From assembly GCA_963781595.1 (NCBI GenBank), contig CAWAGG010000006.1, positions 1,674,001 through 1,738,000 on the forward strand: a DNA stretch of 64,000 bases. The letters run 5' to 3'. This stretch comes from JBEDUK01 sp963781595 (GTDB taxonomy: Bacteria > Actinomycetota > UBA4738). Under the pieces are notes generated by a model. It did no database searches. It saw nothing but the letters and a program-made list of their open reading frames with translations, and was not told where the DNA came from. The position numbers and the translations under genes are program-made. Within the stretch, counting starts at the first letter, position 1. Every line of letters begins with the position of its first letter. Of this stretch, positions 16,750-25,787 are shown in pieces.

Positions 16750-18513
16750 TCAATCCGCGCGATCGTCGCCCGTGACCGTGGGCGGTTCGCCGCCTCCATC
16801 CGGACCAGCGACGCGATCGTCCGCCGCGATGACCTCGATCGCCCGTCCGACGGACGGATAGAAGTGATCGCGGTCCAGGGTTTCGAACAGGCCGTAACGC
16901 AGCAGCAGGTCCTGTAGCCGCGCCCGGAGTTCGACGAACGCCAAGGAGATGCCCTCCGCATTGAGTTCCTTGTCGAGGCGCTCGAGCATGTCGGCCGCGG
17001 TGACGTCGATGTCCGTGACCGCCTCGCATTGCAGCACGACCCACCGTGGCTTCCAGCGCCGGGCCAGATGGCGGACCTGTCGGCGGAAGATGCCGGAGTT
17101 CGCGAAGAACAGCGGCGCTTCCCAGCGGTACACGACGACGTCCGGTGCCTGCTCGGCGTCGGGGTAGCGCTCGATGTCGTGCCAGCCGTCCATGTCGGCG
17201 ACGAACCCGAGCACCACGCCGTGCGGCCGCCAGCTGCGACGGAAGAACAGCAGGATCGACATGACGATCGCGATGACGATCCCCTGGAGCACGCCGAGCA
17301 GGATCACGCCGAACGACGCGACGAGCGAGAGCAGCAGCGCCGACCTGCGCACCCGCAGGTACGTGCGCAGGATCGGCAGGTTCATCAGCGACAGCGCTGC
17401 CGCGATCACGACGGCGGCCAGCGCCGTCTGCGGCAGGTCCGCGAGCAACGACGGCAGGAAGAGCAGGAGCACGACCACGGCGCCTGCCCCGACCAACCCG
17501 GTCACCTGCGACTTCGAGCCGGCCTGTTCCGCGACTGCGGTCCGCGAGCCGCTCGCCGAGATCGCGAACCCCTGGAACAGACCGGCGGCGATGTTGGCCG
17601 ACCCGATCCCGATCATCTCCTGGTCGGGGTCGATCTCGTCCCCGCGACGGACGGCGAAGCTCGTCGACGTCGCGATCGTGTCGGTGAGGGAGACCAGCAC
17701 GATGCCGACCGCGGCGACGAGCAGGGGCGCCAGGTCGCTCACCGAGGTCCACGGGAGCGCCGGGGTCGGGAGGCCCTGCGGCAGGGAGCCGACCGTCTTG
17801 ACGCCCTTCAGGCTGAGATCCAGCAGCGACGTCGCCAGCGTCGCCCCGACCACCGCGACGAGGACGGCCGGGACCCTCTTCGACACGTACGGCATCGCGA
17901 GCAGGACGGCGAGCGTCGCGAGACCGAGGACCAGAGCGGTCGCGTTCGTCTGATCGAGCCCGGAGATGAACGCCTTCACCTCCGGCACGAAGCCGTCGGC
18001 GTCGGTCGAAAAGCCGAACAGCTTCGGGAGCTGGCCGACGATGATCGTGATCGCGAGCCCGTTCATGTAGCCGACCTGGACCTCTTTCGAGAGCAGGTCG
18101 GCGACGAATCCCAACTTCGCCAGCCCGAGGCCGATCTCGATCGCGCCCACGAGCAGCGCCATCATGCCGGCGAGCGCGATGGCCGCGGCGGGATCGCCGC
18201 CGGCCACGAGCGGCACGATCGCGGCGAAGATCAACGGCGAGACAGACGAATCCGGGCCTAGGACGAGGATCCGGGACGGCCCCATGAGCGCGTACCCGAC
18301 GAGGCAGGCGATCGTCGTGTACAGACCCGTCACGGCCGGGAGCCCAGCGAGCTCGGCGTACGCCATGCCCTGGGGGACGAGGATCGCCGCCAGGACGATC
18401 CCGGCGATCAGGTCCGAGCGGAGCCACGATGCGTGGTAGGTGCGAAGCATCCGGACGCCGGGGACCCAGCGCTCGATGCCCGTACGGTGCTCGCCAGTCT
18501 GCTCCGTGTCCAT
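16750..18513 (-). CDS. SulP-family anion transporter with STAS domain
   Basis: A 587-residue protein. The first half is the SulP membrane domain (DLIAGIVLAAILVPQGMAYAELAG and MGPSRILVLGPDSSVSPLI), about 12 to 14 helices. From about residue 450 a STAS domain follows (VVLQCEAVTDIDVTAADML). SulP proteins carry sulfate, bicarbonate or other anions coupled to H+ or Na+. It is convergent with the kinase gene and divergent from the PAP2 gene. The separate sulfate ABC operon at 46.6 kb means sulfate need not be its substrate. Confidence 0.92.
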   Translation of the reverse strand: MDTEQTGEHRTGIERWVPGVRMLRTYHASWLRSDLIAGIVLAAILVPQGMAYAELAGLPAVTGLYTTIACLVGYALMGPSRILVLGPDSSVSPLIFAAIVPLVAGGDPAAAIALAGMMALLVGAIEIGLGLAKLGFVADLLSKEVQVGYMNGLAITIIVGQLPKLFGFSTDADGFVPEVKAFISGLDQTNATALVLGLATLAVLLAMPYVSKRVPAVLVAVVGATLATSLLDLSLKGVKTVGSLPQGLPTPALPWTSVSDLAPLLVAAVGIVLVSLTDTIATSTSFAVRRGDEIDPDQEMIGIGSANIAAGLFQGFAISASGSRTAVAEQAGSKSQVTGLVGAGAVVVLLLFLPSLLADLPQTALAAVVIAAALSLMNLPILRTYLRVRRSALLLSLVASFGVILLGVLQGIVIAIVMSILLFFRRSWRPHGVVLGFVADMDGWHDIERYPDAEQAPDVVVYRWEAPLFFANSGIFRRQVRHLARRWKPRWVVLQCEAVTDIDVTAADMLERLDKELNAEGISLAFVELRARLQDLLLRYGLFETLDRDHFYPSVGRAIEVIAADDRVAGPDGGGEPPTVTGDDRAD

Positions 18514-18560
18514 ACGGCCTCGCTATCGCGGATGTGTGACCTTACCGTCGCGAGGCCCGC

Positions 18561-18566
18561 TAGCAT
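18561..18566 (+). promoter_or_regulatory. Leaderless -10 box TAGCAT
   Basis: TAGCAT lies 7 bases before the ATG at 18574. An in-frame ATG at 18565 overlaps this box, so 18574 is the better start. Confidence 0.45.
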
Positions 18567-18573
18567 GCGACGG

Positions 18574-19227
18574 ATGAGCGATCAGGCCGGGCCGGGTCCG
18601 TACGAACCGCCCGAGGAACGCCTCGCCCAACGGCTCGAGGCGAAGCCCACGGCCCGGCGCTCGGCCACCGCGGCGGCGCTCCACGAGCTCGCGGAGCTCG
18701 ACCGTGCGGTGTACCGAGCCATCGCGAACACGCCGACGCCGACGCTCGACGAGCCGCTCCGCCGGCTCTCGAACCTGGCCAACAACTCGCAGGTGTGGTT
18801 CGGGATCGCCGGCGCGCTGTTCGCGTTCGGCGGGCGGACCGGCCGTCGAGCGGCCGCGACCGGGGCGGCGGCGATCGCGGTCAACTCGGCGCTCGTGAAC
18901 CTCCCGATGAAGTTCGCCACCCGCCGGGCGCGTCCGGACCGGGTGGGCGCCGGAGTGCCGGCAGAGCGATGGGTCCCGATGCCGGAGTCGACCTCGTTCC
19001 CGTCGGGCCATTCGGCCTCCGGGTTCGCGTTCGCCGCGGCAGTGGCCGGGTCGATGCCCGGCCTCGCCGTGCCCCTCCGCGGACTCGCCGCTGCCGTGGC
19101 GTACTCGCGCGTGCACACGGGGGTGCACTATCCCGGAGACGTGGTCGTCGGGTCGCTCGTCGGCGCCACGATCGGCGAAGCGACGGCGCTCGCGGTCCGT
19201 GCGCTCCTCCGGCGCCGCGCCGGGTAG
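18574..19227 (+). CDS. PAP2-family phosphatase
   Basis: About 217 residues. All three catalytic motifs are present: KFATRRARP (K-x6-RP), FPSGHSAS (PSGH) and SRVHTGVHYPGD (SR-x5-H-x3-D). Several hydrophobic helices surround them, as in membrane lipid phosphatases that dephosphorylate phosphatidate, undecaprenyl pyrophosphate or similar. It is close to a DAGK-like gene, so it may act in the reverse reaction of lipid phosphorylation. The upstream frame continues to 18433 without family similarity. Confidence 0.9.
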   Translation: MSDQAGPGPYEPPEERLAQRLEAKPTARRSATAAALHELAELDRAVYRAIANTPTPTLDEPLRRLSNLANNSQVWFGIAGALFAFGGRTGRRAAATGAAAIAVNSALVNLPMKFATRRARPDRVGAGVPAERWVPMPESTSFPSGHSASGFAFAAAVAGSMPGLAVPLRGLAAAVAYSRVHTGVHYPGDVVVGSLVGATIGEATALAVRALLRRRAG

Positions 19228-19249
19228 GGATCCGTCGTCCCGTGGGGTG

Positions 19250-20881
19250 TCAGCTGCCCCCGCCTTCAACCGCGACCGCCTCAGGCTGCCGCATCGGGAT
19301 CAGCTTCGTGAAGAAGAGCGCGATCGTACCGACGAGAGCGAGGAGCGCCAGCGCCGCGCGAAGCCCGTCCAGCCGCGCCTCCTCGTTCACGTCGACGATC
19401 GCTTGCGTGGTCTTCGCATCGACCCCAGCGTCCTGCAGCGCCGACTCCAGCTGAGCGTCGGAGACGAACGGCACCCCGCTCGCGAGCTGCAGGCTCGCCT
19501 GCGAGGTGACGGACGCCGGCACATCCGGGTTCTGTGCGAGCCCGCTCAGGAACGACGCGGTCAGCGCGGCGATCAGGATCGAGCCCGCGAGCGCGGTGCC
19601 GAGCGAAGCGCCGAACTGCGTCGCGGTGTTCTGGAGGCCACCGACCTCCGGGCTCTCGTCGTCGGGGACCGCCGACACCGTGACGCTCCCGAGCTGCGAG
19701 GCGAGCGCGCCCATGCCGAGTCCGATCAGCAGCAGGGGCACGGTCACGATGCTGGCGCTCGCCCCGACGTTCATCGCGCTGATGAGCACCACGATGCCCA
19801 CCACCGATGCCAACATCCCGACCTCCACGACGCGCCGGGGTGACGCGTGGGGGAAGAATCTCGGGATGCCCGCCGCGGCCACCAGCATCGCGACGGAAAG
19901 GGGAGTGATCTTGATCCCCGTGTCGATCGCTGAGAGCCCGAGCGCGACGGACAGGTACAGCGGGATCACGAAGAACAGCCCCATCATCACCACGAACTGG
20001 AGGAAGAACATCACCAGGCCGCCGGTCATCTGTCGGTTCTTGAACAGCGACGGCGTGACGAGCGGCTCGGCACCGGCCGCGGCCAGGCGTCGGATGTGCA
20101 GCTTGAACAGCCAGATCGCGACGAGCCCCCCGAGCAGCATCCAGAACACCGGCGACATGCCGAGGATCGACGGCGCCCCCTCGGCCGGGAGGAACCAACC
20201 CCAGTCGGAGGACTGCAGCACACCGAGGATCATGAGTCCCATGCCCAGCGCCCAGAGCACGGCACCGAGCGCGTCGAGGTGCGAGCGGGTCTCGACCGGC
20301 GCATCCGCGACGCGGCGGGAGAACAGGAAGATCCCCACCCCGATGAGGACCTCGCCGGCGAACACCAGCCTCCAGGAGGCGTACGTCGTGGCGAGCCCCC
20401 CGACGAGCGGACCGACCGCGATCGCGATCGCTCCGGCGGCCCCCACGAGGCCGTACGCGCGCGGCCGGCCGGCGGGTGGGAAGTTCCCTGCGACCAACGC
20501 CACGATCGCCGGCATGATCAGCGCGGCTCCGATCCCCTCGAGGAGCGACCATCCGAAGAGCAGCACGGCGAGGTTCGGCGCCAGTGCCGTCGTCAACGAA
20601 CCCGTGCAGTAGATCGCGAGGCCGATCAAGAAGGCACGCTTGCGACCGATCATCGAGCCGACCTTGCCCCCGGTCACCATCAGCATCGCCATCACCAGCG
20701 TGTAGAGGACGATCGCGCTCTGGATCCCGGTGACGGTCGTGTGGAGGTCGTCGGCGACCGTCGCGATCGAGACGTTCATGACCGAACTGTCGAGCGCCAT
20801 CAGGAACTGCCCGGCGCACAGCGTCAACAGGACCGCGCCGGCGGCCTTCTGCGCCCGATGCGCACCCTCCGTGGTCGTCAA
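19250..20881 (-). CDS. MFS transporter, DHA2 family, paralogue of the first gene
   Basis: A 543-residue exporter that aligns over its whole length with the protein at 225-1865; the two share long identical runs such as VLLTLCAGQFLMALD and MLMVTGGK and look more than 80% identical by eye. It has the same DHA2 landmarks (GRKRAFLIGLAIY, VGPLVGGLATTYASWR). The start is TTG at 20879-20881. The recent duplication suggests dosage or specialisation for related substrates. The neighbouring genes of the two copies differ. Confidence 0.9.
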   Translation of the reverse strand: MTTTEGAHRAQKAAGAVLLTLCAGQFLMALDSSVMNVSIATVADDLHTTVTGIQSAIVLYTLVMAMLMVTGGKVGSMIGRKRAFLIGLAIYCTGSLTTALAPNLAVLLFGWSLLEGIGAALIMPAIVALVAGNFPPAGRPRAYGLVGAAGAIAIAVGPLVGGLATTYASWRLVFAGEVLIGVGIFLFSRRVADAPVETRSHLDALGAVLWALGMGLMILGVLQSSDWGWFLPAEGAPSILGMSPVFWMLLGGLVAIWLFKLHIRRLAAAGAEPLVTPSLFKNRQMTGGLVMFFLQFVVMMGLFFVIPLYLSVALGLSAIDTGIKITPLSVAMLVAAAGIPRFFPHASPRRVVEVGMLASVVGIVVLISAMNVGASASIVTVPLLLIGLGMGALASQLGSVTVSAVPDDESPEVGGLQNTATQFGASLGTALAGSILIAALTASFLSGLAQNPDVPASVTSQASLQLASGVPFVSDAQLESALQDAGVDAKTTQAIVDVNEEARLDGLRAALALLALVGTIALFFTKLIPMRQPEAVAVEGGGS

Positions 20882-20909
20882 CGCCCCCGAACGCCCTCAG
20901 TGCTTCCGG

Positions 20910-21182
20910 TCAGTCCCGCCGGTCCTTGCGCCGCCGGTGCCGGCGGATCACGCCCAGCCCGAACCACACCAGCGCGCCGAAGACCGCCGTCACGAAGGTG
21001 AGGAGCCAGAGCGGCCACGTGAAGTCCCAGAACAGGAAGCTGACCGTGACGTCCTCGGTGTTCTGGATCATGAAGATCACGAGCACGGCGAGGCCGGTGA
21101 GCGAGGCGATCGCGCCGCCGCCCAGCCGCCGGGTGGACCGATCCGTCCCGCCGCCCGTGACGTCCCCAGGTCCCCGTCCCAT
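20910..21182 (-). CDS. LapA-like (DUF1049) small membrane protein
   Basis: About 90 residues from the ATG at 21182, which has GAGAGGAG about 6 bases upstream; an earlier start at 21242 has no such site. Two hydrophobic helices (LTGLAVLVIFMIQN, then WPLWLLTFVTAVFGALVWFGLG) are separated by EDVTVSFLFWDF, and the tail is strongly basic. This matches the LapA/DUF1049 pattern of lipopolysaccharide-assembly-like small membrane proteins. In Gram-positive-type cells its role is unknown. It lies 28 bases upstream of the DHA2 gene on the same strand. Confidence 0.75.
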   Translation of the reverse strand: MGRGPGDVTGGGTDRSTRRLGGGAIASLTGLAVLVIFMIQNTEDVTVSFLFWDFTWPLWLLTFVTAVFGALVWFGLGVIRRHRRRKDRRD

Positions 21183-21318
21183 CACGCGCTCCTCTCGACC
21201 CGTCCGACCGGCGCGAGCGACGCCGCCCACGATCCGCGGCATCGTCTCACATCCCCGGGCCCGTCTGGTACCCGCCGAGCGAGCGCGCGGACGGTCAGTC
21301 AGTCAGGGACTCGCGACC

Positions 21319-21777
21319 TCATACGATCCAGCGGCCGTCGCGCATCAGCTCGCGGCCCTCGAGTTCGTTCGCTTCGCGCCACGCCTGGACCCGCTGAGGC
21401 CGGATGCGGAAGTAGTCGTACGCGGTCGAGAGCGTGCGTGGGTCGAAGCCCGTCTTCGCCGCGAACGCGTCGCCACGATCCGCCGAGACCTCGGCGAGTG
21501 TCAGCGTCTCTACCGTTCCGTCGATGAGGACGACGTCACGGGTCGGACCGACGCCGAGGCGAACGGTGCCCGAGGCGCGCAGGTTACGGCCGGTCGGGCT
21601 GGACGACGGCGTGGCGATCAGCAGCGCGCCGCCGTCCCAGAGGAACGACAACGGGACCATGTACGGGGTCCCGGACGCCGGGTCGGCCGTGGCCACCCAG
21701 GCGTCGACGTCGTGCTCGAGCCGGTCCAGGGCGTCCTGCTTGCGTCGCTCCGGGGTCCTCGGGGGCGCGGTCATCAT
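21319..21777 (-). CDS. Pyridoxamine-5'-phosphate-oxidase-like (F420/FMN split-barrel) protein
   Basis: About 152 residues. The split-barrel signature is visible: VDAWVATADPASGTPYMVPL, SFLWDGGALLIATP, then NLRASGTVRLGVGPTRDVVL and a C-terminal RPQRVQAWREANE. Actinobacterial members bind FMN, F420 or heme and do oxidoreductase reactions; which cofactor is used here is not visible. GGAGGAG lies 5 bases before the ATG at 21777. It is divergent from the ArsR gene. Confidence 0.8.
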   Translation of the reverse strand: MMTAPPRTPERRKQDALDRLEHDVDAWVATADPASGTPYMVPLSFLWDGGALLIATPSSSPTGRNLRASGTVRLGVGPTRDVVLIDGTVETLTLAEVSADRGDAFAAKTGFDPRTLSTAYDYFRIRPQRVQAWREANELEGRELMRDGRWIV

Positions 21778-21913
21778 CCAGTCTCCTCCTCCGCTGCGTG
21801 TCCTCGCCGTCACCCGTCCATCGTGGACGAAGGCGACCCGGGTTGGCGAACGTTCCGAGAACGCACCCGCGGCGGAGGTTTCCGTGCCACCACTTGACGC
21901 CGCCCGCTTCGCA

Positions 21914-21926
21914 CAGTATTTTACTG
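21914..21926 (+). promoter_or_regulatory. Palindrome in ArsR promoter
   Basis: CAGTA-TTT-TACTG is a perfect inverted repeat inside an AT-rich island (21914-21945) just upstream of the ArsR gene. A position 36 bases before the GTG start suits an autoregulatory ArsR operator overlapping the promoter. Confidence 0.5.
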
Positions 21927-21961
21927 ACCGGTTATTTAAACGAAAGGTTCAGTGACGGAGC

Positions 21962-22324
21962 GTGGCAACCGACACCGAGCGGCTCGACAGGACGTTCGCG
22001 GCACTCGCGGACCCCACGCGACGGGCGATCCTCGCGCGGTTGGCGTTCGGAGCGGCTTCCGTCACCGAGCTGGCGGAGCCGTTCCAGATGAGCCTGCCTG
22101 CGGTCTCGAAGCACCTGAAGGTGCTCGAGCGCGCCGGGCTCATCGCCCGGGAGCGGGAGCGGCAGTGGCGCCCCGCGCGCCTGGAGGCCGGGCCGCTCGA
22201 GGAGGTGGCCGAATGGACCGAGCGGTACCGCCGGTTCTGGGAGGAGCGGTACGACCGGCTGGACACGTACCTGGGGGAGCTCCAGGGACGAGGGAAGGAG
22301 GAGGACGATGGGCGGAAGCGGTAG
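21962..22324 (+). CDS. ArsR-family winged-helix regulator
   Basis: A 120-residue regulator starting at GTG. It has the ArsR signature LDRTFAALADPTRRAILARL and the recognition helix QMSLPAVSKHLKVLERAGLI. No metal-binding cysteine pair is present, so it is unlikely to be a metal sensor. It overlaps the following SRPBCC gene by 17 bases, a common pairing in which the ArsR protein represses its partner. An AT-rich palindromic operator candidate precedes it. Confidence 0.9.
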   Translation: MATDTERLDRTFAALADPTRRAILARLAFGAASVTELAEPFQMSLPAVSKHLKVLERAGLIARERERQWRPARLEAGPLEEVAEWTERYRRFWEERYDRLDTYLGELQGRGKEEDDGRKR

Positions 22325-22808
22325 CCGGCAGCACACGTTGACGACGCCGTCGGACCGGGAGATCGTCATGACCCGCGTGTTCGACGCGCCCCGCGAGCTG
22401 GTGTTCGAGGCACACGCCTCCTGCGAGCACATGTCGCGCTGGTGGGGTCCCAGGAAATACGAGGTCGTGAGCTGCGAGATCGACTTCCGGCCCAGTGGCG
22501 CGTGGCGGATCGTGCACCGCGGCGCCGAGGGCGAGATCCCGGGCTTCCGCGGCGAGTACCTCGAGATCGTCCGGCCCGAGCGGTTCGTCTGGACGTTCGA
22601 GTGGGAAGGGATGCCCGGGCACGTCGGCCCCGAGACCTACACGTTCGAGGAACGCGACGGGTTGACCACGCTCACGACCACGTCGGTGTTCGGCTCGATC
22701 GAGGAACGCGACGGTGTCCTCGGGTCCGGGATGGAGTCCGGCGCCCAGGAGTCGTGGGAGCGGCTCGACGAGTACCTCGAGGTACTCAAGGAGCGTGTTG
22801 CCGGCTGA
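22308..22808 (+). CDS. SRPBCC (AHSA1-like) protein
   Basis: A 166-residue START/SRPBCC-fold protein. MTRVFDAPRELVFEAHASCE is the usual first helix-grip segment, followed by SRWWGPRKYEVVSCEIDFRP and a long C-terminal helix (ESGAQESWERLDEYLEVL). These proteins form a hydrophobic pocket that binds lipids or other small ligands. AGGAGG lies 5 bases before the ATG. The gene overlaps ArsR and is probably translated with it. Confidence 0.9.
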   Translation: MGGSGSRQHTLTTPSDREIVMTRVFDAPRELVFEAHASCEHMSRWWGPRKYEVVSCEIDFRPSGAWRIVHRGAEGEIPGFRGEYLEIVRPERFVWTFEWEGMPGHVGPETYTFEERDGLTTLTTTSVFGSIEERDGVLGSGMESGAQESWERLDEYLEVLKERVAG

Positions 22809-22822
22809 ACCGAACCTACGCG

Positions 22823-24250
22823 TTACCGCTCCTTCGCGAGCTTCGCCCCCCACGCGAAGGCCTCCTCGTTCAGCGGGATCAGCGCGCATCGGTCCTGGAG
22901 GGCCTCGCGGATGGCCGTGCGGAACGTGTCCGGCGGGAAGATGGCGGTCATCGCCTGGAGCGCGCCGAGGGCGACGACGTTCTTCACCAGCACGTTGCCG
23001 AGGTCCTTCGCGGTGGCGGCGAAGGGCACTCCGACCGTCACGACGTCCGGCGCGAGACCGTCGGGGAGCTCGGTGATGACGGAGCTGTCGAAGACGATCG
23101 TTCCGCCGGACCGCACCGTCGGGCCGAACTTCACGAGGCTCGGGGGGTTGAACGCCACCAGCACGTGCGGATGCGGCGATGCGGGGGACAGCACCTCGGT
23201 CGCGGCGACGTGGACGTCTGCGTACGAGGTACCGCCACGTGATTCGGGCCCGTAGCTCGGGATGTGGCTCGAGTCGAACCCCTCGTTGATCGCGCAGCGA
23301 GTGATCAGCATCGCCGCCGTCTGGGCTCCGTCGCCGCCGGCGCCGGCGAGCTTGAGGCTGACGTCGTCGGCGTCGATGTGCGTCGGGAAGCCGTCCGCGA
23401 AACGCCTCGGCCGCTCGTCCGTCGCGTGCACCGCTTCGAGCAGCGACGAGGGATCGAAGCCCGGCGTCGGGATGGCCGGGAAGGCGGCGCCGTCGGCGGT
23501 GTCCTTCTTCACGCCGAGCGGGAAGACCGGCTCCATCTCGTCGCGCACCCAGTCCTCCGCGGCCTCGGGTTCGAGGCCGAGGTGGAGCGGACATTCCGAG
23601 AGGACCTCGACGAACGCGAACCCCTTGCCCGTGACCTGCATCTCGACCGCGTTCCTGATCGCCCGCTTCGCGCGCGTCCGGCGCTTGTTGTCGTACAGGG
23701 CGACGCGTTCGACGTAGACGGGCCCGTCCAGGCCAGCGATCAGCTCCGCCATCTTCATCGGCTGGCCGGAGAACGGGGTCCGTCCCCCGGGCGTGGTGGT
23801 CGTCCGCTGACCCATGAGGGTCGTCGGGGCCATCTGGCCGCCGGTCATCCCGTAGATCGCGTTGTTGACGAAGATCACGGTGATCGGGATGCCGAGCTGC
23901 GCGGTGCTCACGATCTCGGCCAGCCCGATGGACGCGAGGTCGCCGTCCCCTTGATAGGAGATCACGATCGAGTCTGGGTTCGCCGTCTTGTGTCCGATCG
24001 CCACCGCGGGCCCCCGCCCGTGCGCGGCCTGCGAGTTCCCGACGTCGAAGTAGTAATACATGAACACGGCGCAGCCGACGGGCGAGATCAGGACGGTCCG
24101 GTCCTGGACGCCGAGCTCGTCGATGGCCTCGGCGAGGTACTTCTGCGCGAGGCCGTGCCCGCAGCCGGGACAGTAGGTCGTCGTGTGCGCCTTGATCCCT
24201 TCGGCGTGGTCGTGGCGTTCGAACTGCCGGTAGAAGACCGAGGTCGGCAT
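22823..24250 (-). CDS. 2-oxoacid:ferredoxin oxidoreductase, fused beta and gamma subunits
   Basis: About 475 residues. The N-terminal part is the thiamine-diphosphate beta subunit: YCPGCGHGLAQ, then YQGDGDLASIG followed by VIFVNNAIYGMTGGQ (the GDG...NN site). From about residue 300 a gamma subunit follows (LAGAGGDGAQTAAMLI, then SYGPESRGGTSYADV), which binds CoA. The complex oxidises a 2-oxoacid such as 2-oxoglutarate or a branched-chain oxoacid to acyl-CoA and reduces ferredoxin. The ATG overlaps the stop of the upstream partner gene (TGATG), so the two are coupled. The exact substrate is not visible. Confidence 0.9.
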   Translation of the reverse strand: MPTSVFYRQFERHDHAEGIKAHTTTYCPGCGHGLAQKYLAEAIDELGVQDRTVLISPVGCAVFMYYYFDVGNSQAAHGRGPAVAIGHKTANPDSIVISYQGDGDLASIGLAEIVSTAQLGIPITVIFVNNAIYGMTGGQMAPTTLMGQRTTTTPGGRTPFSGQPMKMAELIAGLDGPVYVERVALYDNKRRTRAKRAIRNAVEMQVTGKGFAFVEVLSECPLHLGLEPEAAEDWVRDEMEPVFPLGVKKDTADGAAFPAIPTPGFDPSSLLEAVHATDERPRRFADGFPTHIDADDVSLKLAGAGGDGAQTAAMLITRCAINEGFDSSHIPSYGPESRGGTSYADVHVAATEVLSPASPHPHVLVAFNPPSLVKFGPTVRSGGTIVFDSSVITELPDGLAPDVVTVGVPFAATAKDLGNVLVKNVVALGALQAMTAIFPPDTFRTAIREALQDRCALIPLNEEAFAWGAKLAKER

Positions 24251-25647
24251 CAGCGCACCTCCTCCAGGCCCAGCACGTGCTCGACGATCTGGTCCTGCGG
24301 CGGGAGGATCCCGCCCATCCGGCGGACGTGGCTGATCGGCGGCGGCGCATGGACGTCGGCGTGGCTCAGGGCGAGGCGCAGTTCGTCCTCGAGCTGACCG
24401 CTGCTCGCCTCGACCACGACCATCCGTTCGGTCCGGGGCAGCAGGGTGAGCAGGGCGTCGATCGGGAACGGCCACAGGGTGATCGGTCGGAAGAGCCCGA
24501 CCTTCAGGCCCCGGCCGCGCAGCTCCGCGATCGCGCCCTTCGCGAGCTGGGCGGGCGTGTTGCAGGCGACGAGGAGGACGTCGGCGTCGTCGCACCGGTA
24601 CAGGTCGGCGCGTTGCTCGACGGCGTCCATCCGCGCGTACTTCTCGTTCAGGTGGACGTTGTGCCGTTCGAGGTCCACCTCGGACAGGAGGATCGAACAG
24701 ATCAGGTTGCCCCGATGCGAGCGGTCGCCGAACACCGCCCACTCGGGGATCCCCGGCGCCACGATCTGCCGCGGCAGTCGGACCTTCCCGGTCATCTGAC
24801 CCAGGTAGCCGTCACCGAGGATCACCACAGGGTTCCGGTACCGGAACGCGAGGTCGAACGCGACGATCGCGAGGTCGAGCATCTCCTGCGGCGTCGCCGG
24901 GGCCAGCACGATCGCGTGGGTGTTCCCGTGGCCAAGTCCCCGGCACGCGAGCTTGATGTCCGACTGCTCGGGCCCGATGTTGCCCAGGCCAGGGCCGCCG
25001 CGCATCACGTCGACGAACACGGCGGGAACCTCGGAACCGACCATGTACGAGATCCCCTCGAGCATCAGGCTGAAGCCCGGGGAGCTCGTGAACGTCATGC
25101 ACCGCACCCCGGCCCCGCCGGCCCCGTACATCATGTTCACGGTCGCGACCTCGCTGACCGCCTGGACGAACACGCCGTCGAGCTCGGGTAGGACCTTCGC
25201 CATCAGCTCGGAGCCCTCGGTCGACGGCGTGATCGGATAGCCGTAGACGTGGCGGCAGCCGGCGAGCAACGCACCGACCGCGGCCGCGTAGGTCCCCTTG
25301 ATGATGAGCGGCTCGCGTTCGGGGAGCGGGATCGTGACGTCCGGCCGCGGCTCAGGGACGGGCGCGTCGAAGGGCCGCGGGCCCAGGAGCGTGGCCGGGT
25401 CCACCAGCTCGAACGCCGCCTCCTCGCCCTGCGGCCGCAGGCCATAGGGCTCCGGGCAGGCGCTGATGCACAGACCGCAACCGTTGCAGTGCGTGAGGTC
25501 GAGCACGACCGGGGTCAGCCCGGTCCGCGGGTCGATCTCGGTCCCCATCCTGATGCAATCCCACGGGCACGAGCCGATGCAGCGCCCGCAGCCCTTGCAG
25601 TACTCGGGGAGGACGAAGGGTCTGGGTCGTTCGGCCACGGTGGTCAT
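24250..25647 (-). CDS. 2-oxoacid:ferredoxin oxidoreductase, fused delta (ferredoxin) and alpha subunits
   Basis: A 465-residue protein. Two 4Fe-4S motifs come first (CKGCGRCIGSCPWDC and CNGCGLCISACPEP, residues about 17-65), then an alpha subunit with the pyrophosphate-side domain (GCRHVYGYPITPSTEGSELM) and GAGVRCMTFTSSPGFSLMLE. Electrons from the oxidised oxoacid would pass through the clusters to ferredoxin. GAGGTGA lies 5 bases before the ATG. With the gene at 22823 it makes a complete four-subunit enzyme from two genes. Confidence 0.9.
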   Translation of the reverse strand: MTTVAERPRPFVLPEYCKGCGRCIGSCPWDCIRMGTEIDPRTGLTPVVLDLTHCNGCGLCISACPEPYGLRPQGEEAAFELVDPATLLGPRPFDAPVPEPRPDVTIPLPEREPLIIKGTYAAAVGALLAGCRHVYGYPITPSTEGSELMAKVLPELDGVFVQAVSEVATVNMMYGAGGAGVRCMTFTSSPGFSLMLEGISYMVGSEVPAVFVDVMRGGPGLGNIGPEQSDIKLACRGLGHGNTHAIVLAPATPQEMLDLAIVAFDLAFRYRNPVVILGDGYLGQMTGKVRLPRQIVAPGIPEWAVFGDRSHRGNLICSILLSEVDLERHNVHLNEKYARMDAVEQRADLYRCDDADVLLVACNTPAQLAKGAIAELRGRGLKVGLFRPITLWPFPIDALLTLLPRTERMVVVEASSGQLEDELRLALSHADVHAPPPISHVRRMGGILPPQDQIVEHVLGLEEVR

Positions 25648-25787
25648 GGCGTCACCTCGGCTCCACCGTACTAAGGTGACCCCGTTCGATCAGGACCCCT
25701 CGGACGTGCTCAGCGGGACCGAAAGACCCCTGTCGATCGCGGGACACCGGGCTGGCGTCCGAGGCCGTGCGGAGCATGCGTCGCGGC

